Positions 21,671-33,572 of a stretch of DNA of 64,000 nucleotides are shown here, piece after piece; position 1 is the first letter of the stretch, and every line of letters starts with the position of its first letter. The notes under the pieces were generated by a model. It did no database searches. It worked only from the letters and a program-made list of their open reading frames with translations, and had not been told where the DNA came from. Origin of the DNA: Deroplatys truncata (taxonomy: Eukaryota; Arthropoda; Insecta; Mantodea; Mantidae); contig CM060990.1 of NCBI GenBank assembly GCA_030765065.1, positions 213,257,290 through 213,321,289 on the forward strand, given 5' to 3'. A program made the translations under genes and the position numbers.

Positions 21671-22639
21671 ATTCAATTCATCAATTTATATTATTATATT
21701 TGTAACTATTCACACAAGAATGTAGAATAGTGTTTTTTCTTGTTGTATGCTGTTTTACATCCTGCAGTGCATATTTAATGCATGATGAAACAAGTTATAT
21801 GCACACAGTTCTACCCACTCCTTGACTGTTGCAATCATGATAAAATTATTAGACTAAAGACTGTACATTTCCATATTTTATACTCTATAGTATAATAAAA
21901 GAAAATGTAGTCATGCTTGTTGTATTTAAGTTATTAAAAATTAATCTCTGACAATTAATAATGTAAACAAATCATCTATGAGACAATCATTTTGTATGTG
22001 CACAATATCTTGGAGGAGTAATAGTTATTTTCAAGATTTTGTGGGATGTTTCCATACTCAATATTTCATAAAATGCAGTAATATTTACAAAAAACTTATT
22101 CACAGCATGCCAAAAATATAAAAGTACATAATATACAAAGTACAATGATAAAAAACTGGATAACAACAATCTTCACCTAATAATTTCAATACTTTTGAAT
22201 ATCACTCATAAATTTGCCAACAAAAAATTAACTTTGATCTATGAACTCTATATATTCAAATCTATAAGCATACATACATAGACATATTGAAAACTGGATT
22301 TCTTGGATAACAGCTCTCCCTGAAACTGCCCTTACAAAGCAGGGTACCTTATGTACCTATATATAACCTCTCTGTGAAAGCCAGGACATCTCAGGTGTGG
22401 CTGTGACAATGATCCTGTGTGGTGGTGTAGCCAACTTAAAGGCTCAGGTGAGCAGTCGGTTCATTGGAAAAAGTTTTGACCCAAATCAGGAGGAGTAGGA
22501 GGAGGAGGAGAAAAATAAAGTGTCTACCCTATTAATTAGTTCACGCTTTTGCCCCTCATTAGTTCCTGGTAGGTAGAAAAATGTACAGATATGAATAGTA
22601 AAAGACATTGTCCCTTCACTATGGAAACCTGTTAGCTGT
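21671..22639. other. Intron sequence, nothing recognised
   Basis: AT-rich DNA without recognisable coding domains; a short GGA-repeat tract lies at about 22488-22511. Confidence 0.45.
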
Positions 22640-22783
22640 TAGAGGAGTTAGGGAATCCTTCACTCTCATTAGACACTTTAAAACAACTGTAATGGTGGAG
22701 TAAGGGGAGAGACGAAATTTTGATATTTGTAGCGAAAGGGAATCAAATATTGAATTTGCTCATTATATGAAATTTCAGCTTCT
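22640..22783 (+). pseudogene. LINE-C endonuclease fragment, left part
   Basis: Plus-strand translation NFDICSERESNIEFAHYMKF then QLLKET reaches the LINE-A (iii) target duplication at 22784. The likely continuation lies beyond that insertion at 29372 (NIIQ... then IIVIGYLNADIL, the endonuclease GDxN-type block). Recognised only by this continuity and composition. Confidence 0.5.
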
Positions 22784-22943
22784 AAAAGAAACTAGGAGAG
22801 TTGCTTGCCAGTCACAAAGGAAGATGGCCATGTCAACATATGCACTCTCAGTGGAAAAAGATAGGTATTGACGTGCAAATGTACCAAATCAGAATCTGTG
22901 CTTTTAACGCAAAGAGAATCAGCAATCAGAGGAAAGAACAAGG

Positions 22944-23940
22944 ATGGATAAGAATAAGCTTTTGGTATATTTTTGTGATATGGACTTTATTAGCAATTGT
23001 GGAGTGGAAATGAACCCTGAACCAACAATGCATCAGATAGGTGAGAGGCTAGAAACTATCACTAAAGAGATAAAGAACATGGAAAATAGAATTGACAAGA
23101 GAATCAGCGACAAGTTTGAAGTGATCAAAACAATGCTAGGAGAATTTGTAAGTGAGGCATAGGATTGTAAAAGAAGATTAATTCGACTGGGAAACTTGGA
23201 GGAAGGAAATAGGAAGCTAAATCTGATAGATTTTGGAATAGACGAGAGAAGGCATAGATGAGCCTGGTAGGATATAGACGAGCTCTTTCGAGAGAAACTT
23301 AAATTAAATATGATTGGATGGGAGATTGTTGGTTGTTTCAGAATTGGAAGAAAAGGGCCAATAATCGTGAAAATGGCTACAATGTAGTTCAAATGGTAAA
23401 TGTTGAGAAACAGCAAGCAGCTGAAAGGCACAAAAATATTTATTGAGCAGGATTTGGGAAATAAGCAATGAGAATTAAAATCGGTAGGAATAATGGAAAT
23501 GAAGAAAGCAAGAAACACAGAAAAAAAGCTTTCCTAAAAGGAGTTGTTCTGTGGGTTGACAAGAGTGAAAGAGGAACTTCATCAGCATTACACCGCTTTG
23601 GACGGGAATCATATTTCATGTGCGATGGACAGCAGAAGAAATGGTCAGCTGGGAGATTACCAGAGAGAATCAGCACATACGTCATCACTAACAAAGCCAG
23701 TGTCACCCCCAGCCCAACCAAGGAGGGATGGGGGAAATACATCAACAGTGGCATTGCCAAAAAGGTCAGTGTAACCCGAATCACAGCTGATTGAAGACAC
23801 ACGGAGGGAGGCCATGGGAGCAACAGCTGGCTTGGATGTATGGAATCAAGAAGGTTTATATGTTGTATCAATGCCATCAGGCAGTATTTTGGAAGTGAAA
23901 GATTGTATGCGTACAAGAAAGCAGGTAAATCTAGAGAAGT
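22944..23940 (+). pseudogene. LINE-A (iii) ORF1 remnant
   Basis: Begins in a hydrophobic segment (KLLVYFCDMDFISNCG) followed by GVEMNPEP, the counterpart of the 2A-like GVELNPGP of copy (iv) but with the essential NPGP changed to NPEP. A predicted coiled-coil stretch follows (ETITKEIKNMENRIDKRISD), then, after stops, an RRM-like core (LNLIDFGIDE..., FIEQDLG) and a hydrophilic tail. Non-functional. Confidence 0.7.
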
Positions 23941-23999
23941 TTACATTTGAGAGGAAAAGTTTGGTATAGTGATTTGAGGTACCGATAGTGAGTTAGAAT

Positions 24000-24780
24000 G
24001 TAGAGGGCCTACTAGAGAAAGCATGTAGGGTGAAATTCAGTGTGTTAAAAAGAGGCGATATGATAATGGCAGTGGAAACATGGTTAGAAAGTAAAACGAA
24101 TATAGAATTACCTGGGTTTGACATTTATAGTGCAAATGGCATGAAGAATCAAGAATAGAGGTAGAGCTTCAGGTGGTTTAAGTTGTTTTATGAGGAAAGA
24201 TAAGGTGTTTAAGGTGAAAGAAGAAAAGGAATTGTGAAACAAATCAATAATGTGGCTGACATTGTGTGATGTTTTCCAAAAAAAGCGATACTGTATGTAT
24301 TTCTATTGTGTATAACCCCCCTACTGCATCAGAGTACTTTGATACAAACATGTTTAGGAAAGTGAATTGGAGCATTGAAGTGCTAAGAAACAAGTATGGT
24401 AAAGGAGAAATAATAATTGTTAGCGACTTTAATGCAAGGATGGGGAACAAGTTAAGTTGATCAACCCAACTGAAGAGTTTGACTAGGAGATTGAAATAGA
24501 GAATAGGTACAGCAAAGATAAGGTTATCAATAATGAAGGGAAAAAACTTATAGATTTTTGTGAAGAATATAATCTTATGATCTGTAATGGGTTGAAGGGT
24601 TTGGACTTAGGAGAATTCACATTTGCAAATAAGAATGGTCAAAGTGTGGTGGATTATATAATGTGTTCACTAGATATGGACAATTGAATTCTGGACTTTG
24701 AGGTTATGAATACGATAACATCAAGCTGTCATTTTCCACTAAGATTAAAATTAGGAGAAGGAAATAGTGATATAAAGAAA
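24000..24780 (+). pseudogene. LINE-A (iii) APE-type endonuclease remnant
   Basis: VETWLESKTNIELPGFDIY at about 24072, VCISIVYNPPTASEYFD at about 24292 and IIVSDFNARMGNKL at about 24412 are the ET, YxPP and DFN blocks of APE-type LINE endonucleases. The usual GDFN is SDFN. Frameshifts separate the blocks. Confidence 0.8.
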
Positions 24781-25249
24781 GGGTAAAGAGGGTTTTATAA
24801 AGTTGTGGAAGTATACAAATTGAGGGAAGAAAAACATGAAGTATTCTGTAAAGAATTAAATTCAGAAAGTGGGAAAATATTAGAAGAGTAGAAAGCTTAT
24901 TTAATACTAATAAAATAAATCAAGCTCTAGAAACACTAGAATACAATGTGAAAAGAGGAAGAGGTGAGATGAAAGCTGTGACCTAGCAAAATAAAATAGT
25001 TTGATAAAGATTGCCAAAAGGTAAAAAGAAGAACACAAGAGTTGAGAAACTGGCAGCAGCCAGGGGAGAAAGAGGAGAGGGAAAATTTTTTGGCCCTTAG
25101 ATGGGCATATAGGTGCCTTATTCAGGAAAAAAAGCAGGAATGGAGATTAAGAATATGCCAAACATTAAATGAAACAGCAAAAACCCATGACACAAAGAAA
25201 ATATAGTCAATAGTGAAAAGTCTATACAGAAAGGATGCAAGAGAAGATG

Positions 25250-27672
25250 ATATAAACCAGATAAATGGTACGCGCATTTTAAAGCATTGTTAGGTCAGGA
25301 CAACATAGTGAGAGTAGAGCAGCTTTTGTGTGGAGGCCAGCAAGTAATTAAGGAATCATGGATGCTGAACTGTGCGAACAAATTAAGAGGTTAAAAGCCA
25401 ACAAAACAAGTGGTACTGGTGTAACCCAGGAGAATTTTGAAAGGCTTGGTCGATAGATGAAACTAGAAGAAAAATAGTGATAAAATTGTTCAATAAAATA
25501 CTGGAGATAAGGAAGATTCCTAAGAGATAGAGAACAAGTATGATAGTGCCAATATATAAGGGAAAGGAGGATAAAAGCAACCCCGCTAATTACCAGGGGA
25601 TACGTTTACTTTCTATTCTAGGCAAGATCTTTACGGGCATTTTAACAAATAGGCTATAGAACTGGGTAGAGAAGGGGAAGTTATCAGAGTTCCAAGCAGG
25701 ATTTACAGCAGGTAGAACATCAGATAATACATTCATAATCAAGACAATTGTCAACAAATATTTGAGCAATAAAAGGGGAAGGATATATATGGTATTTATT
25801 GATCTTGAGAAGGCATTTGATACCATAAACAGAGAAGCAACATGGATAAAATTAAAAAGTAAGGGGTAAGTCATACATTTATAGAAATATTGCGTAGGAT
25901 GTATCGGGAGAATGAGTTTTTGAGCTTTGTATAAAACTACCAGAAAATAAAGTAACTGAATGTGCACAGAGTAAGCAGGGGTAAGACAGGGATGTAAACT
26001 TAGTCCAATGCTATTTAACCTTTATATTGACGACATCCTATACATTTTTCACTATAAGCTGAAAGGAGAAGTAACAAAACCATGTGACAAGACAGCACCT
26101 CATTGGCTGGTGGACAAACTACAACCTTTCCCGCTTAGCATGTCGTCTCTTCCTCTACAAAAAAAACAGTTCAGTTCAGATCATAACATTTTGTGGTTAT
26201 TCTAGTGCAGAGAAATTTAAAAAACTTACAATTGCAACAGTTCAATTTATGAAACTAAATAACTAAATGAACTGTTATAGCAGAGGGTTTAAGAGGCTAT
26301 GTGCAGGCGCTGCAGTTTGTTTCCAGCTGAGAATCTTCTGCCACTGTGGAAAACATAAACGCGTGAAATGGAAAGAAGACAATTGTGTTAAATGCTTTTA
26401 ACAAATTCTGTGAAAAGTGCCCACCTTTAATTGACAATGAACATGGTTGGTCATTGTTTAGCAATAATTGAACTTCTTTGTTAGTGATGCAGAATTGTTG
26501 CTCAGAAAGCTTGGGTCGTGTTTGTTTTCTGTTGTGTTTTAACCTTTAGCACTAAACGTTATTTAACTTATTGACTCATAAAAGGTTAAAGCAAAGGTGG
26601 TATACTGATATAGGTCATTAAATGAATGATTTCTAAAGCCTGAAGTTAAGTACGGTTTAATCCAGTACCTTTAATCACAAAAGTCGAACTGTTCAGGTAC
26701 AACTTTTATTTCTCTACTTTTAGCATATGTGTTAGATGTTTAGGATGTAAGGCAAAATATAAGAATAAGACATACAATGTTTAAAAGCTATGATCCCCAA
26801 CCTGCGCAATATACTGTATTCGCATTCTGTCTGTAGGAATTTCCTCTCACGGGTGCTTAGTTCCAGTCATCCTCCATGTGGTGCTGCCATGTGCTTGGCG
26901 GAGTGATACATTTAAGTTTTGTTTACTTCTCCTTTCAGCTTATAGTGAAAAAGGTATAGAAGGGATCTCCAGATATAAGGTCCACTCGCCAGTTATTAAT
27001 AGTAAAGAAATTCTAGGGCTATTGTTTGCAGATGACTTAGTAGTTGGGTTCATATCTTGTGGAGGGCTGAGGAGAGCAATTGAGATAGTAAGGAATTTTA
27101 GTAGAAAATGGGGATTGAAAGTAAATGAAAAGAAAACAAAGATCATGGTTTTTAAAAAAGGTTATCGACTACATAAGGATGAGAAATGGCAGTTAAATGG
27201 AAGAGAAATAGAAGTGCTAAGGAGATTTGATTACCTGGGGATAGGTCTAAGTTCGAACAGAGGTTGGAGTGAACATAAAAAGATGTCTATAACAAAACGT
27301 AAAATGCCAGGCATAAATGTCAAATGACTTGAAAGAATTTATACCGTGACAGTAGAAAGCAATATGTTGCATGGGGTAGACGTATGGGAAGTAGATGATG
27401 TTTGGAGGGAGGTCGACAAAGTCTATAGATCTTTTTGCAAATATGTTTTAGGTCTACAGACAGCATCACCAAATGGGGCAGCACAGTTGCAACTTGGTAG
27501 GTACTCCACCAAGATCAAAATTTTCACAAGAGGTATGAAATATTTATATAGAATTTCAAATCTGGAAAATAGTAATATTATAAAAGAATGTTTATATATA
27601 AGAAAAATGGAAAGGGCCATGGTTATAAAAAATTCAGGAAGTTATGGAACAGATAGGTGTGGGAGATGCTGA
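25250..27672 (+). pseudogene. LINE-A (iii) reverse transcriptase remnant
   Basis: SMIVPIYKGKEDKSNPANYQ, GIRLLSILGKIFTGILTNRL and RIYMVFIDLEKAFDTINREA (25540-25840), then GVRQGCKLSPMLFNLYIDDI up to 26038. The MITE at 26041-26956 interrupts exactly there. Removing it and one TA gives DILEGISRYKVHSPVINSKE in frame, matching the length of DILESIKLENGHPPIIGNEE in copy (iv). RT continues LLFADDLVVGFISC (catalytic FADD) and FDYLGIGLSSNRGWSEHK, then the C-terminal region up to LTR copy 2. Confidence 0.88.
26041..26956. mobile_element. MITE with 34-bp terminal inverted repeats, TA target
   Basis: 916 bp. Left end TACATTTTTCACTATAAGC..., right end the complement of TACCTTTTTCACTATAAGC...; the inverted match runs about 34 bp with one mismatch and includes GCTGAAAGGAGAAGTAA. 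Flanked by TA at 26039-26040 and 26957-26958. Removing the element plus one TA restores the LINE-A reading frame, which fixes the boundaries. TA duplication points to a Tc1/mariner-class transposase acting in trans. No coding capacity was recognised inside. Confidence 0.85.
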
Positions 27673-27679
27673 AGTAATA

Positions 27680-28643
27680 TGTTTCTTACGTAATTTGTGT
27701 AGCGTAAGTTATTAGGACTTGGAGATCTTATATCGTGTTTTCTTCATGTGAGTAGAAGCCATCTTATGACGTCATTCATTTGTTTGGTTTGTAGCTCCAT
27801 CTGGCGTTAGCAATTTGCATCAATTAGTGTTCGAAAGAATTTAAAGTTTTGTATATTGTCCTCCGGCTAGCTATCATCTTATCTTGGTAGAACATGTATC
27901 TCTATGCAGGTTGTGAAACGGAAAGGAATCTTTTATCCAGAAATTACACTTAATGAAGAAATTTGTTTTATAATTTTTATTGTCGAACACGTTCACTAAC
28001 ACTTTTACATATTGATCTAGATACTCGCCAAACTGAAACTGTTTGTAATAACTTCTCACTTTTAACTCACGTACTTCAACTTTGTGTATATTTAACTGTA
28101 TAATACTTTAGATCTTTAATAATTTTTGCTGCGCGTAACTTGTGACGAACTGACTGACTGAAGACGACGTGTAACGTGCTAGAAATTTTGATGAACTGAG
28201 CGACCGACGTGTAATGTATTGAGAATTTTGTTGAACTGGGGGCGATCTACCTCGGACCTGGCTTTATATACTCCCACTCCTCGACATGCCTAAAGATTAT
28301 AAATGAACTGCTATTGGCTAATAAAACGCGCCAACATTAGCATCTATTTTAATATCCAATGAAAACCACGAACACATATTGCTTTTAGGGAAACATTCTA
28401 GAAGGTTCTACCGAAAACGCGCGAAACATTACGTAACTTCCTTGTTCCCAGTAATGATAAACAGCTCACCCCCTCGCTGCATTATTGCGCTATTATTGAC
28501 AGTTTCAGTAAAGCCGTATAAACTTATTTCCCAATAATAATTACAATTAATAAACATCTGAAATCAATGTCACATAAAAATGCATATTCATATTACAATA
28601 ATTATTTACACTTAAGTAATTTGTGATACAAATTACCGCATCA
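27680..28643 (-). repeat. LTR copy 2 (family L)
   Basis: Minus-sense start TGATGCGG at 28643, with the 8-bp stem and TGATA loop, CCAAT-like and TATA-like elements and the ACACGTT-type blocks shared with the other copies. The 3' end differs: about 80 bp containing the CGCA end and primer-binding site are deleted, and the sequence jumps into the leader seen beyond LTR copy 3 (AAGATCT...TTACGTAAGAA). It interrupts the C-terminal coding part of LINE-A (iii). A target duplication could not be fixed. Confidence 0.82.
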
Positions 28644-29360
28644 ATGCGTTAACAAATGCAGAATATCGCATTATAGGCTTTTGGAAAGAAATTGAAATAA
28701 GGTTGGAAGATAGTTTTGGCAGTATACAAGAGAGAAAAGCTCCTTAAGGATATATAGGGAAGTAAAAATAGTATGGGAGAAGGAAAAACTACATATAGAC
28801 ATGTAATAAATTAGGAAGAGAAAGATTTGCATGGGCAAGAACAGGAGTTAGAAACTTGAAAGGCATAAGGCATGATGAGGATATAGTAAAATGTCTAATG
28901 TGTAGGGAAGTGAACACAAATTTTTACTGTTTATTATTCTATAATCAAATAAAAGCATGGAGAGAACAATTTTGGCAACAGAAATGGAAAAACATGGATG
29001 GAGAATTATTAATAAGGAAGCTTCTGGCTGCAAAAGGGGATAAAAATATAAAAGCTATGGATAACTATTTGGGTAAGGTCAAAGATAAATGGTTAAGAAT
29101 GACTACAAAGAAGATGGGGCAAAAGGCAAATGAAATATATGAATAATGTAAGCAAGTAGACAGTGGTTCATCAATGCATGGAAAACAAGGAGTTGTGTGT
29201 ATTGAGACCATATATTAGTGTAAGCAAGCAACCAAGAAGTGAATTTATAGCGTAAATAGCCTAATATTTTCAAATATTATTATAGTCTAAAATGTATGTA
29301 ATCTGATTATGTAATTTTGAATATTGAGAAATATATGTCCATTCAGTCATTCATTCATTC
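28644..29360 (+). pseudogene. LINE-A (iii) C-terminal segment
   Basis: Continues the LINE protein after LTR copy 2: TNAEYRIIGFWKEIEIRLED at about 28650-28710, then KCLMCREVNTNFYCLLF at about 28890, a CxxC...H/C-type terminal motif with the histidine lost, and a lysine-rich tail (KDKWLRMTTKKMGQKANEI). The 3' UTR ends in CATTCATTC repeats before the target duplication. Confidence 0.75.
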
Positions 29361-29371
29361 AAAAGGAACTA

Positions 29372-30775
29372 TAAACATTATTCAATAAACAACAAAAAAA
29401 TTATTGTGATAGGATACCTAAATGCAGACATTTTAATGGATAGTGAAAGGAAAAGTCGCTATTACAATTACTACAAAGAATAATCTGATACTAACAGCAC
29501 CAACCAGAGTAACCAATCAGGCAATCACACATTTACTTGTATTGACCAAGATGAACTTAAGGTTTAAAGATTTAAATATATCATTTGTTAAGACCATTTT
29601 TAACAATAGGATAAAGTAAATTTTTAAATTTGCTGATGGTAAAAATGAAAAGATTAATAGAAGTTTAAACAATTGTAAATAAGGATACACTAGAGTCATT
29701 AAGAATCAAACAAACAGGCAGTATGGAAAACTGCGTATGAAACTACAATATTGGATAACAAATTTTAAATCTTTAACCGCATGTTTTAGTTTACCAGTTT
29801 CAGTATGCAAGCACAGTCTGTGACAACAAAAACTATAAATTGGTATAGCAAAGGGCACAGAATGAAATCTTTAAAATGCCCCAAATTATATGACAAGTCC
29901 TACATGTATTACAGAATACAAACTATATATAATGATAAATAAAGAAAACAGGCTCATAACAGAAGACTAAAACAAATGCTGGAAATAAAATTAAACAAAA
30001 CATGGAATATTATTAAAACTATGTATAAGGAAGAAAATACTTCAAAATGCATAAAAAAGTTTTAAATTATAAAAAAATTAATTCTTAATACTAAAAACTG
30101 CAAGTTATAAATAGTATATAAAATGAATTATACATAAATTGTATCAAACATGGGAATTAAGGCAATGAAGGAATAAAAATGAATGAAAGAAGTGTACCTA
30201 AATTGATGGTAATTAAAGAAATTGCAAAAAAGAGATCATGTAGCAGATAAATGCATCAAAATGTAAAAATTTTGGTTGGTAGATGAATATTCCAATCAGA
30301 TGTTGAAACATCACAAATATAACATTGCAGAGAGCTTTACACACATACTAAATTAAAGATTTTTTTCAGGAACCTTCCCAAATAAACTTAACAATAAGGT
30401 AATGGACCAACTTACTAACAGAAAGGCTCAAAACTAATGATGGGAAATTATTGTCCTATATCTTTATGTTCCGTATTTTCAGGTCATGCACAGCCATTCT
30501 TTATAGAACAACACATCTGTAAGTATTAATTTAGCTTTCAAAAAATAAATCAATACATGCAATTAGCAAAGCAAATTATATAATTGCCCGTATAATAGAT
30601 AGGATAGAGTTGGTGGCAGCAACCTTTCTTGATTTTACAAAAGCATTTGACCTTGTTTTTAGAAAACTACTAAGTAAATTATGGGATTACATACATTCAA
30701 TTACAATGGCTAAGATCATACTTATTAAATAGAGAGCAATGTGTAGGGAGAAGGAAAGAAGGAAGGAAGGAAGGA

Positions 30776-30843
<68 letters not shown>

Positions 30844-31620
30844 ACGAACTGAAAGAAGGAAAGAGAGAGAGAGATGGAGGGAGGGAAGAAAAATATAAGT
30901 TTTTAATTAAAATATCCACAGAGTTAAAAATTGGAGCCATATTTATTTATTCTGTACATGTATTATTAAGTTAAATACAGCACATAGAAAGACTAGTACG
31001 ACAGCTGCAACTGGCAATACAGCAACAAATGTGTAGTATAAGGCAAATATGTTATTAGAATTACAACACACCAGAACAAGAAGTGACACTGAACACAAGC
31101 AAAACATAATGATGTAAATCAGAATAAGTAATAAAAGACAAGCTAACATGACACCAGCAATACAAAATGAACAAATTCCTCAAGTAACACAAATACACTT
31201 TTTAGGAGTAGTTACAGGTAATAATTTGAAATGAAATAAACATACTGAAAATATCAACATATCCTCTAACACCGTTAACACAAATGTTGGAGAAACAGAA
31301 GGCAGTGGAATGGAATAAACATACGGAAAAGTTCAATAACAAAATAAATATGGGTGTATGTATAATCTAAAACAGATAACACAAATCATGGAAAAAAGAT
31401 AGTGCAGTGCTGGCTAAAACATGTAGGAAGAACTCGCAAATAAGATAAGACATACATATAAAGAACAATACCATACCTTAACAAAACAAAATTATTTCAG
31501 GAGCAGATTATGTGGTTTAGAAATTGAATGCATTGAGAACACTGCAAAGAATTCATAAACACATTTTCCTTAGTAAATTAAAGAAATAAATGAATATGAG
31601 AAGAAAATAAAAACAATTAA
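29372..31620 (+). mobile_element. LINE-C, highly degenerate non-LTR retrotransposon
   Basis: Plus-strand fragments of a LINE different from LINE-A. Near 29400, IIVIGYLNADIL with a TRVTNQAITHLLVL-like stretch is the end of an APE endonuclease. Later, ESFTHIL...FSGTFPNKLNN (about 30330-30390) and AATFLDFTKAFDLVFRKLL (about 30620-30670) are RT blocks. At about 31195, HFLGVVTGNNLK is the post-catalytic FLGV block. Dense stops. The clade is not resolved (CR1-like or RTE-like are both possible). A (GAAA)n tract sits within it. Confidence 0.65.
30750..30846 (+). repeat. (GAAA)n / (GGAA)n microsatellite
   Basis: About 97 bp of GGAA then GAAA units inside the degenerate LINE-C. Confidence 0.97.
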
Positions 31621-31668
31621 GACCGCTTTCTATTCAATAGTAGCAAATGCAGCTCGTTATCTGCCATC

Positions 31669-31671
31669 CTG

Positions 31672-31705
<34 letters not shown>

Positions 31706-31719
31706 TCCTCCTCCTCCTC
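31669..31719 (+). repeat. (CTG)n(CTC)n trinucleotide repeat
   Basis: About ten CTG units, one interrupted by CTC, followed by six CTC units. Confidence 0.97.
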
Positions 31720-33572
31720 ATTTTATATACTTGCACTTGTTATTTGTTTATTTAATTCTTTTATTTTGATGAAGCCTTAAAAAGTGAGGCTGGTTCTCTG
31801 ACGCCTCACTTAGAACCCTACGTCTGAGAGGGGCAAGGCTGGCTCTGCATGCTGTGGTCCGTGGTTCGTTATCTTGCACAGGTATCGGTCACTGCAGAGC
31901 GCACCTATCTGCAAGCATGGCAGAGGTAATGACACAGTCTCGAAGTCCCTGTGCCTGTTTTGAGGTCCTCTCATCGGGGCTTCTTCTTCTGTTGCTACCT
32001 CCATCGACAGATGATGTGCTTGTAATAATTTAGTTTGTTGTTTGCCTTGGCTAAGTTGATTCTCAGTGGAGATAAGCACATGGACTCTGCCTATCAAAAA
32101 GGGATAAGCTTCGGCGATCCAGGTTGCAGGATAAGGGAAGTTTCAGGAGGAATTGAGCACCATGGAGTTTCACTGAACTGAAATTTATTACCACCACTAG
32201 ATACCGTTCCTGGTCACTGGGAGCTGACAACTTTTTTGCGCATCTCACGGCCCTTTGTAATCTCGCTGCGCGTGGGCGTCACTGATTCTTTGACATAGCA
32301 TTATGATTACACGCGACAATGTATACCCTCAATCCAGAATGTACTTCGGCACTTTGGAGAAACTACCATGCTTTCCATGGGCCCTATTTGCGCGCCAAGT
32401 TCTGCTCACAAGTGACATGGAGTCTGTGTCCGGGATCACCTATCGACTGCCCAATTTCTGGGGTGAACATGGGATATTTATGCAGTCCTATCTCCCCTTT
32501 AAGTTTCTGCTATATTATTGGAGCATTTTTTGTGAGGTAGTAAGCGTCAGTTTAACATTTCATCATTTATCTAACATCTCATTGGCTACTTATTCATCAT
32601 GTGATTTTTTCCTCGCATCCAGATGTCTTCCACATTCCAAGTCAAAATCTACTCCCCCATGTGTCTGGATAGAAGATCCTTGCAGAAATACTTAACCCTT
32701 GACCCCACTAACAGAAAGAAGGTTCCCACATTCCAGCGCTCGTAGACAGGATCCTTTTCGATGAAACTGTAGGATTTAAGGCATCTACCAACTAGTGGAC
32801 CAGGAACATTATACACAGGCTAAATATTACGCTGTACTAAAATGAACAATTACACATGATCCAGATTACTTACATATACAATCTATACATCAAAATGATG
32901 GGCAAAAAAATTATATCATACAAAATAGATTTGGGTGCCATGGCTAGATTCTGCCTCAAAAGGTATTACATATAATGAATAAATCTGATTCTGAATCCAC
33001 ATTATCCACTAAAAAAACTTTGCTGATAGCAACAGCATGATATTGTACTATTCAAGGTTGGATGCTTGAAGTACACAGCACAAGTGTTCTTCAGTCTATA
33101 CAATTAGCTACACACCCTGTGCTGATTATTAATTTTCTCACATGCCAGATACTGTTATAGATATACATACTGTCATTCAACTGATTTTACATTTTCCTGG
33201 TGTGAACTAGATTTTCATCATATACAGCCTGAAGTTAATATTGATATAAATATTACTGAAAATAGTTAACCTCTGTTCCTTAAAGCTTACTATTATTTTA
33301 AATATGGCATGGTTTCTAACACAGAAAACATACCAGTTCCTAAAAACAGATTAGTATCCAATATGTCTAAGTCTTTCTGGGATAACCCAGGTCACTGACA
33401 AAGGTGCTGGTTTTATCAAAGTACATCCAGTGCATATCTTGCTAACAATGGTCTTATGTACACTGCTGTGGAGCAGAAGAAAATGAAATGGCAAAAGAAT
33501 TATTTCAATTCCTGCCATGAAAGAAATTATACAGAATGTAACAATAACGTACAACCAAACTTTCAAGATACC
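31720..33572. other. Unassigned intron sequence, somewhat GC-richer block at 31790-32760
   Basis: The block at 31790-32760 has higher GC than its surroundings and open frames on both strands (for example 32303-32695 plus, 130 codons; 31810-32097 minus, 95 codons). None shows a domain I recognise. Read on the minus strand it ends in an A-rich stretch with AATAAA-like motifs (about 31760-31730), so a retroposed sequence is possible but unproven. The rest to 33572 is AT-rich without features. Confidence 0.35.

Larger units (their letters stand above)
22795..29360 (+). mobile_element. LINE-A copy (iii), full-length but interrupted
   Basis: Bounded by an 11-bp duplication with one mismatch: AAAAGAAACTA at 22784-22794 and AAAAGGAACTA at 29361-29371. 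The 5' end (GGAGAGTTGCT) matches that of LINE-A copy (iv), so it is probably full length. Order: ORF1 with a degenerate 2A-like motif, endonuclease, RT, C-terminal zinc-like domain. Interrupted by a MITE (26041-26956) and by LTR copy 2 (27680-28643). Stops and frameshifts throughout. Inserted into an older LINE (LINE-C). Confidence 0.88.
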
